Shown: positions 11,340 to 22,197 of the stretch, piece after piece | How positions within the stretch are numbered: position 1 is the stretch's first letter | How the letters are laid out: the number at the start of each line of letters is the position of its first letter | Source of the DNA: Jacaranda mimosifolia | Lineage: Eukaryota > Streptophyta > Magnoliopsida > Lamiales > Bignoniaceae | DNA length: 64,000 nt | Assembly (NCBI GenBank): GCA_018894105.1 | Contig: CM032121.1 | Coordinates: forward strand, 31,596,230-31,660,229 | Reading direction: 5' to 3' | The notes under the pieces: generated by a model | Told to the model about the DNA's origin: nothing | Database searches by the model: none | Seen by the model: only the letters and a program-made list of their open reading frames with translations | Program-made: the position numbers and the translations under genes

Positions 11340-14323
11340 AAATGAAGGACTCAAGTGAGTGTGGATAGACGAAGAAAATGATAGGAAACTCAATCTCAAT
11401 ATCTAAATTTTAGAAAGGATACGCTCGTATCTATCCCTTTTCTAAGCCTAATATGCTTCGATGCTATTATGAATGTTCATGAAGGTCACATGGAATCTGG
11501 GGACTAGATTCCCTTAAGGGGGGAGAGTTGTAACACACCGAATTTTGAAATCTTGAAATATAATAAAATATGAAATCAATAAACTTGACTAAATTAATTT
11601 TGGGTTAGAGTTAGTTAAAAACCTAGAATTAAAAAATTACAATCGAAGGATTAAATTAAGAATAAGATAAGGGCTTATTGTTTAAAATTATAAAGTTTAG
11701 AGGGTTAATGTGAGTAAATTAAGAGTTTGAGGACCTCAAAATAATTAAATTGGACCTAATTGCCCAGAAATAGAAATCTTAAGGGTTAATGTGTAAGGAT
11801 TAAAATTTAAAGGACTCAATTGAAAACTAGGGGCTAAACTGAAAGTAGTTAAAGTTTCCAAGAACTTAGTTGAAGACGGTGAAAAGTTTGGGGGTCAATT
11901 GAAGAAGCTGAAAAATACAATTATATATATATAACCTTAAGGATGAAAATTTATTAAATTTGCGAAAATTACCCACACCTTCACAGGAAAACGACCCCGA
12001 AACCCAAAACTAAAGCCATGGTTAGCTTTCTCTAGCTAAGGCGAGCAAACCATACAAAAATTCCTCTGAAACACCAAAGGAATCGCCAGAAAAATGAGGG
12101 CAACAGCGAGCTCACGGTGAGTTTAGCAGTCCTCCAGCGTACAGCAGTGGAAAGTGGCTAGGTCTTGGTGGTTTGTGGTCGCGAGCTCTTGGGCATCACA
12201 TTGGTACCCTTAATTTGAGGTTTCAACGGCGGACGGGAGAGGAATTGACGTAGTGGCATCGCAGCAGCACTAGGGCTTGTCAATAAGTTTTTGGCCAAAT
12301 TGGCCATCGAGACAGTGGCAAAATAGAAAATTGTTTGGGGGGTTTTGCTCAATATGGTGAGGCGCGCCTGGTGGTGATGATGATCTCCATTTCCAGTAGC
12401 AACGCATGGTGGTTCGATGGCGGAGTGTGCAACGACATTTGGGAAGTCTGTATAGAATGACATTCTAGACTTGTCTAGGCTATTCTAGACTTGATATTTG
12501 GTCTCGATTTGATCCAATTTAGGTAATTTTTAATAATTAATTTTTAATTCGATTAATTCGCTAAATGTAACTGAATTTTTGATCAAAGCTTAACTATGGT
12601 GTGAACTAAAATTATTTAATTATAGTTTGTCCTAAGATATGGATTAATTTTATAATTATTACTGTATTGAATTCAATTAACTCGAATGGATTATCAGATA
12701 CCGTTAGGACCTTAAGTAAGATCTTAACAACTGAATTACCGACTCATTAAGTTAAGAATAGTGATGTATGACTATAATAAACATTTCAGCATACCATGAA
12801 ACTCGAGGAAACTAGGACTGAACAAATGAATTAAATGAGGAACTTGATAAGGACACAATGTTTGATTAGGTAATTATATTCTGAACTTTAAATTGATTGG
12901 GAAACTAGGGCATAGACTTTCTAAACATCTAAGGATTACTATAATTATATTTAAGACTCGGAGGATTAATAGGATAATAACTCAGATTGTCTTATGACAG
13001 TTCTCAGTTTGACTAGGAAGCCAAGACCTAAGCGACCATGCAACTAGGAATTCCTCTACATTTGTACGGTGAGTTTATACTCTGTAGTATGAGATTTCTT
13101 GGTTGAAAAAAGAACATATATACTTGTTATATATCCTGTTCGTTTGATTTCTTTCAATATATGTGTTGAAAATAGTACTCCACATCACCTTTTATACTGA
13201 GCGCTTCTATTGATATTAATTGATATCGCTTTACCTAAAATTGTTGATTGTGTTGAGGAAGCTGAAAGTGATTTCGAAATATATTTACCGCCATGTCTAG
13301 CTTAAAACTAGCCTGGGCTAAATCAATGAATTAGTTTGTATGTTAACATGGCAACTTGATATGTTATTTAAAATGCTGTTGGGTATGCCGCATAATCTAC
13401 AGTATGTTGCGTAATCTATATGAATAAATATTTCCTTGGGGTGGGCTCTGGGATCAGTTACAAAAGACGGCTAGGCGGAACGAACCGCGATGATAGATCT
13501 TTCGGCTGATACCCATGCGCGATGCACATAACCTAGTCTCATAGCTAGCTGGAGGTAGTTGCCTATGAGCTGGTAAGGCATGCGGCTAGCCATGCCTAAC
13601 GTATGTTTATAAGTATCCGAGCCGATCACTCGGTACTTTGGAGGGATAAAAATATTCGTATTTCCAAAAGTAGAGTGACAAGGTAGGAAAACCACCAACA
13701 GCTTAATAGTAAGAGTATTTGCTAAATTGTATTTAGTTTATTTGATATGCCTGATACTTGTTGATTTTAAACTCGAATATTTAACAGAACCTAGTAGTTG
13801 TTCAAATGGCATATCGACCCCTTTTGGTCATAGTTGAGATTTAAACCTCTATGAGAGACAGTGAATTTTGTGATGTCTCACCACTGGTATGGGACAGTGG
13901 TGAAATGGATCACCTCAAATTTTGGCTAAAACCTTCTCTCATGACTTCTAAAAATTTTAAACGTTTCTACTTATTTTTTATATGTTATTTGAAAAATTAT
14001 CAGTTTATTGTTATTGCTAGACTATCTCACTAAGTAATTTGAACTTACATTATTTCATTATTATCTTTTGTTCTTTACCCCAGATAGGAACAAGTGACGA
14101 GGATAGACCAACCCAGGCGATACATGAAGTAATGAGGTGGATAGAAGTGCTAAGCGTGATTTATGATATTTTGGTTCATAGTTGAACCTCTTCTGGACAT
14201 TGCTTGTAGTGATTAAATAATTTGGCTTTTGAGAAATGTATTTTCAATCATTCAGAAAGTTTGTAGTATAGATTTGAGTAACACCCCGGCCGGAAGCAAA
14301 CGCCTCCCAATCAGGGCATTACA
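11340..14323 (+). mobile_element. Ty3/gypsy-type retrotransposon 3' end: internal tail, polypurine tract and LTR
   Basis: The LTR runs from TGTAACACACC at 11529 to GGGCATTACA ending at 14323, 2795 bases, with the TG..CA ends and the TGTAACAC / CATTACA style of large plant gypsy LTRs. A polypurine tract (AAGGGGGGAGAG) directly precedes it, so the about 190 bases before 11529 are internal element sequence and this is a 3' LTR on the plus strand. No 5' LTR, gag or pol remains in the window, so it is a truncated copy. The left limit is an estimate. Confidence 0.7.
11516..11528 (+). other. Polypurine tract of the gypsy fragment
   Basis: AAGGGGGGAGAGT abuts the TG of the LTR at 11529. This is the plus-strand primer site of LTR retrotransposons and fixes the orientation of the fragment. 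Confidence 0.75.
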
Positions 14324-14900
14324 ACCTTTATGTATAAAAAATATGAACTCAAGTATGTTTTCATTTAAAATGTGTATATAAACAGATATTTTAGGTATAT
14401 TTCATGAACATATCACAAAAATAATTATAGACACAGCATTTTAATAGAAAAATATCTCCTCTAATATGACAGATGCGAGCAAAATGAAACAAAACTGATG
14501 AAATAAGAGAAAAAGATGAAAAGACTACTTTTAAAACTCAAAGACCAGGTGAGAATGCTTCAAAAGCAATCCACAGTGAACGGATGCTTCAATCGAAGAG
14601 AGAAATTGGAAGGAAATAGAGAAGACGGGATCAATGCCGACGGTTTTAAAAAGAAGAAGAGGAGGAAATTTGTAAGAAGTGTGGATGCGATTTTGCAAAT
14701 TTCAGCAGTAGAGAGATGGGTGGTTTTTTTTGGCAATTTTGTATTCAAGTGGATGTCAGTCTGGTAATTTTACAGGTGTTGGGGAGTGATCTCAAAATGA
14801 AAAATGAGATTGGGAGTTAAGACTAATTTTTTTTAATTGGGGACTGAACATAAAATGAAATGTGAATTTGGAGATTTTAATCCAATTAACCATTATATTA

Positions 14901-15208
14901 ATATGTGTTTTTCTATTTTTCTATTTCTTATTAATTAAATACAATTACACTTACGAAATTAAAGGATATTTTCAACATCCTCTCATTTTTTAACAGAAAA
15001 ATAAATGAAAATTAGATGAAAGGGGTTTTATTGTTAAAGATTAAAATACTTAGGGTATGTCTGTCAAAGAGAAAAGATCAGGGGCTTGAGTATATTTAGC
15101 CCGCTTTTAAATTTTGCTCATCAAAATTCAAGATCCAAAAATCATCATAAAATAGAAACTAATATCAAACCCTCCTTTCGATTTATGACTTAACAACTCA
15201 AATAAGTA
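14901..15208. other. Intergenic, no gene seen
   Basis: AT-rich sequence between the MULE end and the tripled segment; nothing recognised. Confidence 0.5.
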
Positions 15209-15369
15209 GAGAAGGTAGATAAAGAAGGTATAGAGACTAATTTGACAGTTGATCATAATAAGTTGCCTTTCAAATGTATATTCTTTTTGAAATTTAAAGT
15301 AGTTATCATCAACGACATTCAAATAGTACATTTTTTAAACTAACAACACTGAAACATAGTTTAATTGAT

Positions 15370-15489
15370 GCCAAGTGGCCTATGACCCAGCGGCACAAGT
15401 CTCCCATATAATGGTGGAGGTCAAGAGTTCGACCCTAACAAACTTCTGATGTGCGTGTGTATAAAAAAAATAAAAATACACACACACAG
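15370..15489 (+). mobile_element. tRNA-derived SINE, copy in unit 1
   Basis: About 120 bases flanked by a perfect 12-base duplication, AGTTTAATTGAT (15358-15369 and 15490-15501). It has a box A-like start (GGCCTATGACCCAGCGGCA), a box B-like AAGAGTTCGACCC near 15425, and a 3' tail of T/A and CA repeats. This is the structure of a short tRNA-related SINE moved by LINE machinery. It encodes nothing. Confidence 0.75.
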
Positions 15490-15682
15490 AGTTTAATTGA
15501 TAACCATTGCAATGATAAGTTGAGAAGGTAGATAAAGAAGGTATAGAGACTAATTTGACAGCTAATCATAATAAGTTGTCTTTAAAATTTATATTCTTTT
15601 TGAAATTTAAAGTAGTTATCATTAACGACATTCAAATAGTACATTTTTTAAACTAACAACACTGAAACATAGTTTAATTGAT

Positions 15683-15804
15683 GTTAAGTGGCCTGTGACC
15701 CAGCGGCACAACTCTCCCATATAATGGTGGAGGTCAAGAGTTCGAGCCCTAAGGGACTCCTGATGTGCACGTGTGTATAAAAATAAAAATAAAAATAAAA
15801 ATAG
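15683..15804 (+). mobile_element. tRNA-derived SINE, copy in unit 2
   Basis: Same element as at 15370, here with box B AAGAGTTCGAGCCC and a tail of TAAAAATAAAAATA repeats, again between AGTTTAATTGAT copies (15671-15682 and 15805-15816). In unit 3 (about 16001-16071) the middle, including box B, is deleted and only the start and a poly(A) tail remain. Confidence 0.75.
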
Positions 15805-16100
15805 AGTTTAATTGATAACCATTGCAATGTTAAGTTGAGAAGGTAGATAAAGAAGGCATACAGACTAATTTGACAGCTGATCATAATAAGTTGCCTTTAA
15901 AATTTATATTCTTTTTGAAATTTAAAGTAGTTATCATTAACGACATTCAAATAGTACATTTTTTAAACTAGCAACACTAAAACACAATTTAATTGATGCC
16001 AAATGGCCTGTGGCCCAACGGCATCAATTGATAACAAATTCCTAATGTGCGTGTGTTAAAAAAAAAAAAAAAAGGTTTAATTGATAACCATTGCAATGAT

Positions 16101-18794
16101 TCGCCCACGGGCATGCAAATTTTATTACAACTTCTAGCTAAGGGTTGACTTATCACTTGAATTATACCTATACTATACATAAGCAAAACTATATATCAAG
16201 AGCCCTAAATCAAGTAGCTAATTTATTTCAAACATATCTAATAAATATCGTATTAGTGGCAAATAAAGCATAAAATATGGCTAGTAACGATGTCATGGCA
16301 ATGCAAAACTCGTTCATTGTCTTATTTGCCCTTAATTCAAAAACAATTTTACAAAATGAAGAAGTGCATGGAGAAATGTCTTCTCCTATAGTCACCCATA
16401 CTCCAATCTTTGAGGGTAAACACCCAATACTGTCGAGATGTTCAAGATTAGTTTGTAAAAAATTAAGATTATTATTAATTTAAAAAAGTTCAACTAAATA
16501 TTATAATTAAACGGGTTTATAATAAATAAAAGCATATGTTAAGCATGTAATCGGAGTACATATGTAGCTATCTCTAATTTATTTGAAGTCTGAACTTATT
16601 AGAAGAATTGTGATTTTGCTTTAGAGTCTAGTCTTAAACTCATTTACTCCCATCATTCAAATAGGATTAAATTTAAATAAAAAGACACAAACTTATTTTC
16701 TTTTTATTTATACAGACACAAACATAGAGAATTCGTTAATATTCAAATCTCCAATCTCATATATATAAGTATAAAAACCATATACCATTGAAGTGGTAGT
16801 TTAACTGGACAGGACCTATTATTTTCCACAAGGAAATAACGGATTCCAACATATTTGTAGTAGTAGTAGTTCATGAAGCAGTCACTTTTATGGTGAAAGA
16901 GCCTCGTTTAACTAACACTTCAATGGGGCTATAGTAACAGGCTCACCATTTGGGTAGTACCTATGGCTAAACTGGGCATTCCACGGTGGGGGATGACTCT
17001 TGTGGTTATGCCCAATGAGAGTTTTTACGCTGGTCGTTCTCTCCTAACTTTTTTCAATTGAAAAAAAAAAGTATAAAAATTATATTGTTGGGCCAACTAA
17101 TCACTCAGTGTGCACGCAAACTTATTTGAAAAATATATTTTTTTCTTAATGTCGAATGTAGATTGATAAAAATAAATAAATGATTAAATGAACTCTCATA
17201 TAATATAAGTAATATAGTAAAGTTAGAGATGCTCGGAGAATTTAAAACATTATCGTGGGGTTTGACTGTTTGACTGTCAGTTAAAAGAACAAATGTCTTG
17301 AGCCGCAAAAGACCGAATCTTGAGGAATCTCGCAGGTTGTTCGAGCTGTCTTAGTAGGATTCCTTGAAGAATATGCTGATACCTTTTCCCATTTTGTTTT
17401 CTAGCTCCCGTTTGTTACTACTCCTAATTTGTTTTTGCGTGAAATAAAATAAGCCATTTTTTTATTCCTAAATTGGAGGCTTTTATTATTTTATTATTTT
17501 ATATTACTGATTAAAATTTAAATTAAGTCCTGACTAATATTGAATCAAATAGTAACATGTACTCTCCAAAAGCTTTTAGAAACTACTAGTACAAAAAAGT
17601 GGTTGGGGAAAAAGATGCCCGATAATTTTATTATATTCTCAACAGTATTTATCATAAAAAAATAAGAAAAAAATTAAAATATTTCCATTTCTTTGAGCGG
17701 AGCGCTTAACTATAATATTATCAAAAAATTAATCATTAATCAAATATAAGATCTTAACTGATTTTAGTATAAAAAAGCAATATTGCCCATATCAACACAA
17801 ATAATGACAAACATCTATACATCTAGTGGTTGTATTGCTCTAAATTTAGAAATTTTCACTTATAAAATATAAAATATTAATATTTATCTTTCAAAGAAGA
17901 TCTTAGTTAGATAGAGAACGACTTTTAAGAAGGAATAATACTCTAGGAGACATTACAATAGTCAATAGCCAATTTAAAAATTTTAAATAACAAATCTACT
18001 AACATTACATGCAAGTTAAATATCACACCTATTTATGAATGCATAGCAAGGAAAAAGAATATTTTGAAACTGTAATTTTAACTGGTGTTCGATCATTTAA
18101 TCTACTTCACAAACATCTATTTGATACACAACTAAATGTAATTTTTATAAAAAAATATTTAATTATATGTAATGTGTACAAAACAAAATATTGATTAAAA
18201 TGAAGGATTTAAACTTAAAAAATGGGTTATAGAGACAATTGTTCATCCTCGAGCTTATATAATATATATTGAAACATTAAAATTAAAAATTAATCTTACT
18301 TTTTAAAAACAATAAAATTGTCTTTTATATTCATAAAAATTCAATTTAAACTTAGTAAATTAAATTCCTGACTCCGTCTATAATAAAATTGCGTGAGCGA
18401 CAGCACAGCTATGAGGAAAAAGCTTCAAGCGGCCTTGAACCTCTTCATGCTGTCCGAATGGCGGCTGTTGGATTCACTTCATGTGGGAACTGCCAGCAAC
18501 TAACTAATTAATTATATAGGTTTACATGTGGGGAACTTAATTTGCAGAGCATTAAATTCTATTTCTGTCTACATAAATATACAGCTTTCTTCATAGACAT
18601 ACTATATTATATTGCTCTGCTCGAATGACGGCCGTTCGTTAATTAATTTAACTATTATTGCAATATGATACATAGAACTATCACTAGAAATCGGAAAGAC
18701 ATGCCAGAGAATATATATATATATATATATATTCTAAGGAATTAGGTGGGCAAGTTGGTCCAACTTGTCTTGACGGAAAAGGTGGGGTGGTAAC
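16101..18794. other. Intergenic, AT-rich; no gene seen
   Basis: No gene or transposon end recognised. A 68-codon frame at 16277-16483 is open but has no known motif. A (TA)n run lies near 18713-18731. The stretch 18390-18500 is less AT-rich and may be older low-copy sequence. Confidence 0.45.
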
Positions 18795-19650
18795 TAGGAG
18801 TTGGAAAAAAAAAAAAATCGAATAAAACCGTCGAATCGAACCAAAAAAAATCGAATCATTTAAATCGATTCCTTAATAATGTGATTTTTTTAGCAAAAAG
18901 TGGTTCGGTTAATTAGTAACTATGTGCAATTTGATTAATCAAAATTAACCGAACCAAACCAACTTAATTTAAATATAAAAATTAATTATTTTAAAAATAA
19001 AAATTAAAAAATTTAGTTGATTGTCCAACTACTAATTTAAGAGATTTATATCTTTTTTTCAGAAAATTTATATTTTTTATATTAATTGTTAGTGAGATTT
19101 GGATGAATGTTACTTTGATTTGATGTATTTTAATTTTGAACTTAGCTTGATTTGTATCTTCATCTTAATTGCTTGGTGTATTCTTAGTTTTGAAGTTGCA
19201 TTATTCATAGTGATTTAGTAAATATGATATGAGATGGAGATGTTGCTTGCTTATTGTATTTTTAATTTTGAAGTTAATTTTGATGTGAGATGAAAATATT
19301 ATATATTACATTGTTAATTTTGAATCTATATTTGCTTTTTGTATCATAGATTTTGTGATGAGAAATTATAAAATTGATGGGTATTCGTCCACTGAAATTG
19401 GACTTTTTTAAATGATTTGGTTCAATAAAATTGAATCGAATCAAATAAAGTCAAAATTAATATTTTTATTGATTAAAATGTAATTATTTAAAAAAATAGT
19501 TAACTGATTAATCGAATTTAAATCGTGCAATTCTTTTCTTCTTAAGTGATTATAGTTCGACTTTATACCCCAAGCCACACCAAATCAAAATTTTGATTCG
19601 ATTTGATTTAACACGATTTTTCGAACTGAATCCAACTACGCCCACCCCTA
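18795..19650. mobile_element. hAT-type non-autonomous element (MITE)
   Basis: An 856-base element flanked by a perfect 8-base duplication GTGGTAAC (18787-18794 and 19651-19658). The left end reads TAGGAGTTGG; the right end, reverse-complemented, reads TAGGGGTGGGCGTAG. Subterminal sequence on both sides is built of GAATCGAA / TTCGATT motifs in opposite orientation. An 8-base target duplication with TAGGGGTG ends is typical of hAT elements. No coding capacity. Confidence 0.8.
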
Positions 19651-20066
19651 GTGGTAACTGGTAAGAGGCTGCCCGGCGACCTTTGGGTCTTGGGCCTTGC
19701 GTCCTTGCCTGCTTCGCGGGTTAACAGCTAATCCTGGTTCTAAGTTAGAAATTTCTGTTTTATTTATCATTTATGTTTGTTCGTATTAGGTATACATTTG
19801 TAGAGAATATATATTTATTTAATTTTGAAAGATGCGGAAAAATAATTCATTAAGATAGTTTGGATAATTTCATATAAAATATTAAATTATGAATTTTAGA
19901 TTTTATCTCACATAATATTTTCTTTTTTTATTTACGTATATATAAACATCAAGAGTTCTCTATGATTTAAACTTCGAACCTCACATTTATATGTGCGAAA
20001 GCAATGCTACCAAACCATTGGATCACTTAGCAGTTCACATGATATTGTAATATACACAAATATTAA
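19651..20066. other. Intergenic, no gene seen
   Basis: Nothing recognised between the hAT and Tourist-like elements. Confidence 0.5.
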
Positions 20067-20467
20067 GGCATTGTTTGGTTGCAAATTCCCAATACATTTT
20101 TTAACTTCTAAAATTTAAACAAACAAACAATACACATCTCCAACCCTACTATCAAAACACAAAATTCATTCTCTAAAATACCCTTACTATTCACAACCCA
20201 ATACATTCTCCAATGCCTGCTACTTGTCATATATTGTCCCCTTTATATTACAAATATATAACACATACTACCAATAAAAAAAATCATTTATGTGACATCT
20301 CATTCATTCCCAAAACACAACTAAACAAAAAAAAATTTCCCAAAATATTCTCGACTTACCACCTAAAATACCAACAAACAACCATCATATTCCCCAACTT
20401 CCACTTCCCAAAAACCATTTTGCCAAAATATTTTGGCAAAATGCTCCAATTTGCACCAAACAAGTCC
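20067..20467. mobile_element. Tourist-like (PIF/Harbinger) MITE
   Basis: A 401-base element with inverted ends: left GGCATTGTTTGGTTGCAAATT, right (reverse complement) GGACTTGTTTGGTGCAAATTG. It is flanked by TAA on both sides (20064-20066 and 20468-20470), the 3-base target duplication of this superfamily. The plus-strand open frame at 20213-20470 is a by-product. Confidence 0.75.
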
Positions 20468-21216
20468 TAAACTTTGATATATTAATATTTTTATTTTTAT
20501 TTTAAGTGTTAAAAATAAAAATGCTTACCTTATTTATATATTTTTTCGAATTATGCACATGTATCTAGAGAAAAGTAATGCGTATGCCTATACATACACA
20601 TTTTTTTAATATTTATACAAATATATACACATAATATTTCATTAACTATAAATCCCATACTTATATGTTGCTTTATCAAACTCCGCCTCACACACATATA
20701 TGTATATGTAGATTGATCATATCTATTGCGCCTTACTTATTAATTAAGGCCAAAAGCCCAAATTTTCTCTCCTCACAACATAGATATTGTTTCTATTAAA
20801 ATCAGCATATTGCAATTTAATTAATTAATAGTTAAACGCCAATGCACAACATTCAAATAATATATGACCCAAATTAGTGGTGCGCATGTGTGATGTGCTC
20901 ATATCAAATCCAATAAATTGTTTGGGCTCAATATTGTACTTCAACAAATTAATTAAGCCTCACCATTAAAAAATTGTTACAATCCAAAAATATCAAATCC
21001 TAACTTTGAATGTAATAGTAAAGTGATTCAATGAAATTGACAATAAAATTTAATGTGATTCTGTGATGAACCTAATCCACTTGACAAAGAAAAGAATTTT
21101 ATTGATTTCAAATCAAGGTAACAAGTATAATTTGAGTCTCACAAATCTCATGAGAACACCCAATACCGTCGTTCTAAACTCCGTTTCGAGAAACTACCTC
21201 AAAAGTAGTATAGAAT
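20468..21216. other. Intergenic, no gene seen
   Basis: AT-rich; no motif or element end recognised. Confidence 0.5.
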
Positions 21217-21389
21217 CTATCGTGTATTGTCTGTCTCAAATTGTCCTGTAAGAAAACAAATATATATACTTGCAAAAACAGAAATTTGGCGACGCTAGGG
21301 ATCTGTCGTGTATTGTCAGTCTCAAATTGTCCTGTAAGAAATAAAGTATATATACTCATGAAAACAGAATTCTGGCGGTGCTAGGGCGC
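21217..21389. repeat. Tandem pair of ~86-bp repeats next to a GC-rich island
   Basis: Two copies of a unit containing TCGTGTATTGTC-GTCTCAAATTGTCCTGTAAGAAA..TATATATACT..AAAACAGAA.T.TGGCG.(A/T)GCTAGGG, starting near 21217 and 21304. The second copy runs straight into the GC-rich island. Confidence 0.8.
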
Positions 21390-21660
21390 GCATAACTTGC
21401 CCCCTGGGGCGCGAAACTCATCAATCTGCCGAGAATTGCCGCAGGATGCCGAGACACGCAGTGCCAGGGGGTGCGCCCTAGCGCGACGTTCTAGTATGTC
21501 ACGCGCCCGAGCGCGTGGGTCCAGTAATGCCCGTGCCTGGGCGCAAGTCGGCAGGCCTCCTGCCCAGTTTCCGTGCCCGGGCGTGCTGCTCCTCACACCC
21601 CAACGCGCTGCTTCCTGCCAACACGCGCCATGGCGTGCTCCAACGGCCGTTTCAACTACT
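21390..21660. other. GC-rich island, likely relic of a retrotransposon LTR
   Basis: About 270 bases rich in GCGC, CCCGGGC and CGCGCC in a very AT-rich setting. Open frames exist on both strands (21397-21702 plus; 21381-21707 minus), as expected when GC-rich DNA lacks stop codons, and neither has a recognisable domain. Such GC-rich blocks with GCGCG and TGCC motifs occur in some plant LTRs; assigning it to one is a guess. Confidence 0.4.
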
Positions 21661-21730
21661 TCGCTCTGTTTCACTCTGTTTCTTATCATATGTAGCTCGT
21701 AGCTCAAATTTCAAGGCAAACAAAAATACA

Positions 21731-22197
21731 GAGATTGTTTAGTTATGTTTTTTGTGTTATTTTATTATATATTTTGGAAGAATAAATTACTAAAGAATGT
21801 GAAAGTTGTGTTGGGGAATGTAATTGATGTTTGGTTATATTTTAGGGAATAGTTAAAATTAGTTTTAGAGAATTTTGTTATGTTTGTTTATGTTTTGGGG
21901 GAATATATTTTTTACTGTAACAGTAAAATCAAATGCATTTTTGTTGGGTTTTTGAGGTGAAACTGGAATTGAGTGATTTTTTTATTGTTAAAATGATAAT
22001 AAAATATATATGATGTATATATATAATATATATGTATGTATATATTGAAAAATGGAGAAATTTTGGGGATAATAAAGGATAATATAGGGTATTTTGGGAA
22101 AAAAAATTTGTGTTTTGGAGGGAAAAATGATCAGGATATATTTGACTATGTTTCCCCAAAACAATTTTGTTTTGGGAAAACATAATCAAACATTCCC
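21731..22197. mobile_element. Probable Tourist-like MITE, degenerate
   Basis: The left end GAGATTGTTTAGTTATGTTTT and the reverse-complemented right end GGGAATGTTTGATTATGTTTT form an inverted pair over about 467 bases. Flanking trinucleotides (ACA, ATA) are not identical, so the target duplication has decayed or the limits are off by a few bases. Confidence 0.55.

Larger units (their letters stand above)
5910..14890 (+). mobile_element. Decayed Mutator-like element (GTAC-rich family), interrupted by a gypsy fragment
   Basis: The left end (about 5910-6040) and the reverse complement of the right end (about 14770-14890) align as degenerate terminal inverted repeats: both read AAAATCYCCWAATYCAC.. 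then a TTCAGTC-C block, then a CACTCCC/GCTCCCAATCAC block. The same end pattern recurs in the element at 30910-36697. Inside are a MULE transposase relic (6529-9243), an array of about 58-base repeats (6795-7250), larger tandem repeats (9551-11150) rich in the tetranucleotide GTAC, and an unrelated gypsy LTR (11529-14323). I found no clear target duplication, so both ends are approximate. Confidence 0.55.
15209..16100. repeat. Segment of ~314 bp present three times in tandem
   Basis: Units begin with GAGAAGGTAGATAAAGAAGG at 15209, 15522 and 15837, periods 313 and 315 bases. Each ends with TTGATAACCATTGCAATG. Units 1 and 2 contain a full SINE insertion; unit 3 contains a shortened one. Because all three units hold the SINE at the same place, the SINE arrived before the amplification. 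Reverse-strand frames at 15128-15331, 15684-15884 and 15989-16186 are shadows of this repeat. Confidence 0.9.

Noticed and set aside
12158..12463. Minus-strand 101-codon frame inside the gypsy LTR
   Set aside because: Lies wholly within LTR sequence and has no recognisable domain.
16277..16483. 68-codon ATG frame with a short hydrophobic run, considered as a small secreted peptide
   Set aside because: The hydrophobic stretch is too short and late for a clear signal peptide, there is no cysteine or CEP-like pattern, and no TATA-type context stands out.
21381..21707. Overlapping open frames on both strands in the GC-rich island
   Set aside because: Open frames on both strands are expected in GC-rich DNA with few stop codons; the predicted proteins are Arg/Ala/Pro-rich with no domain.
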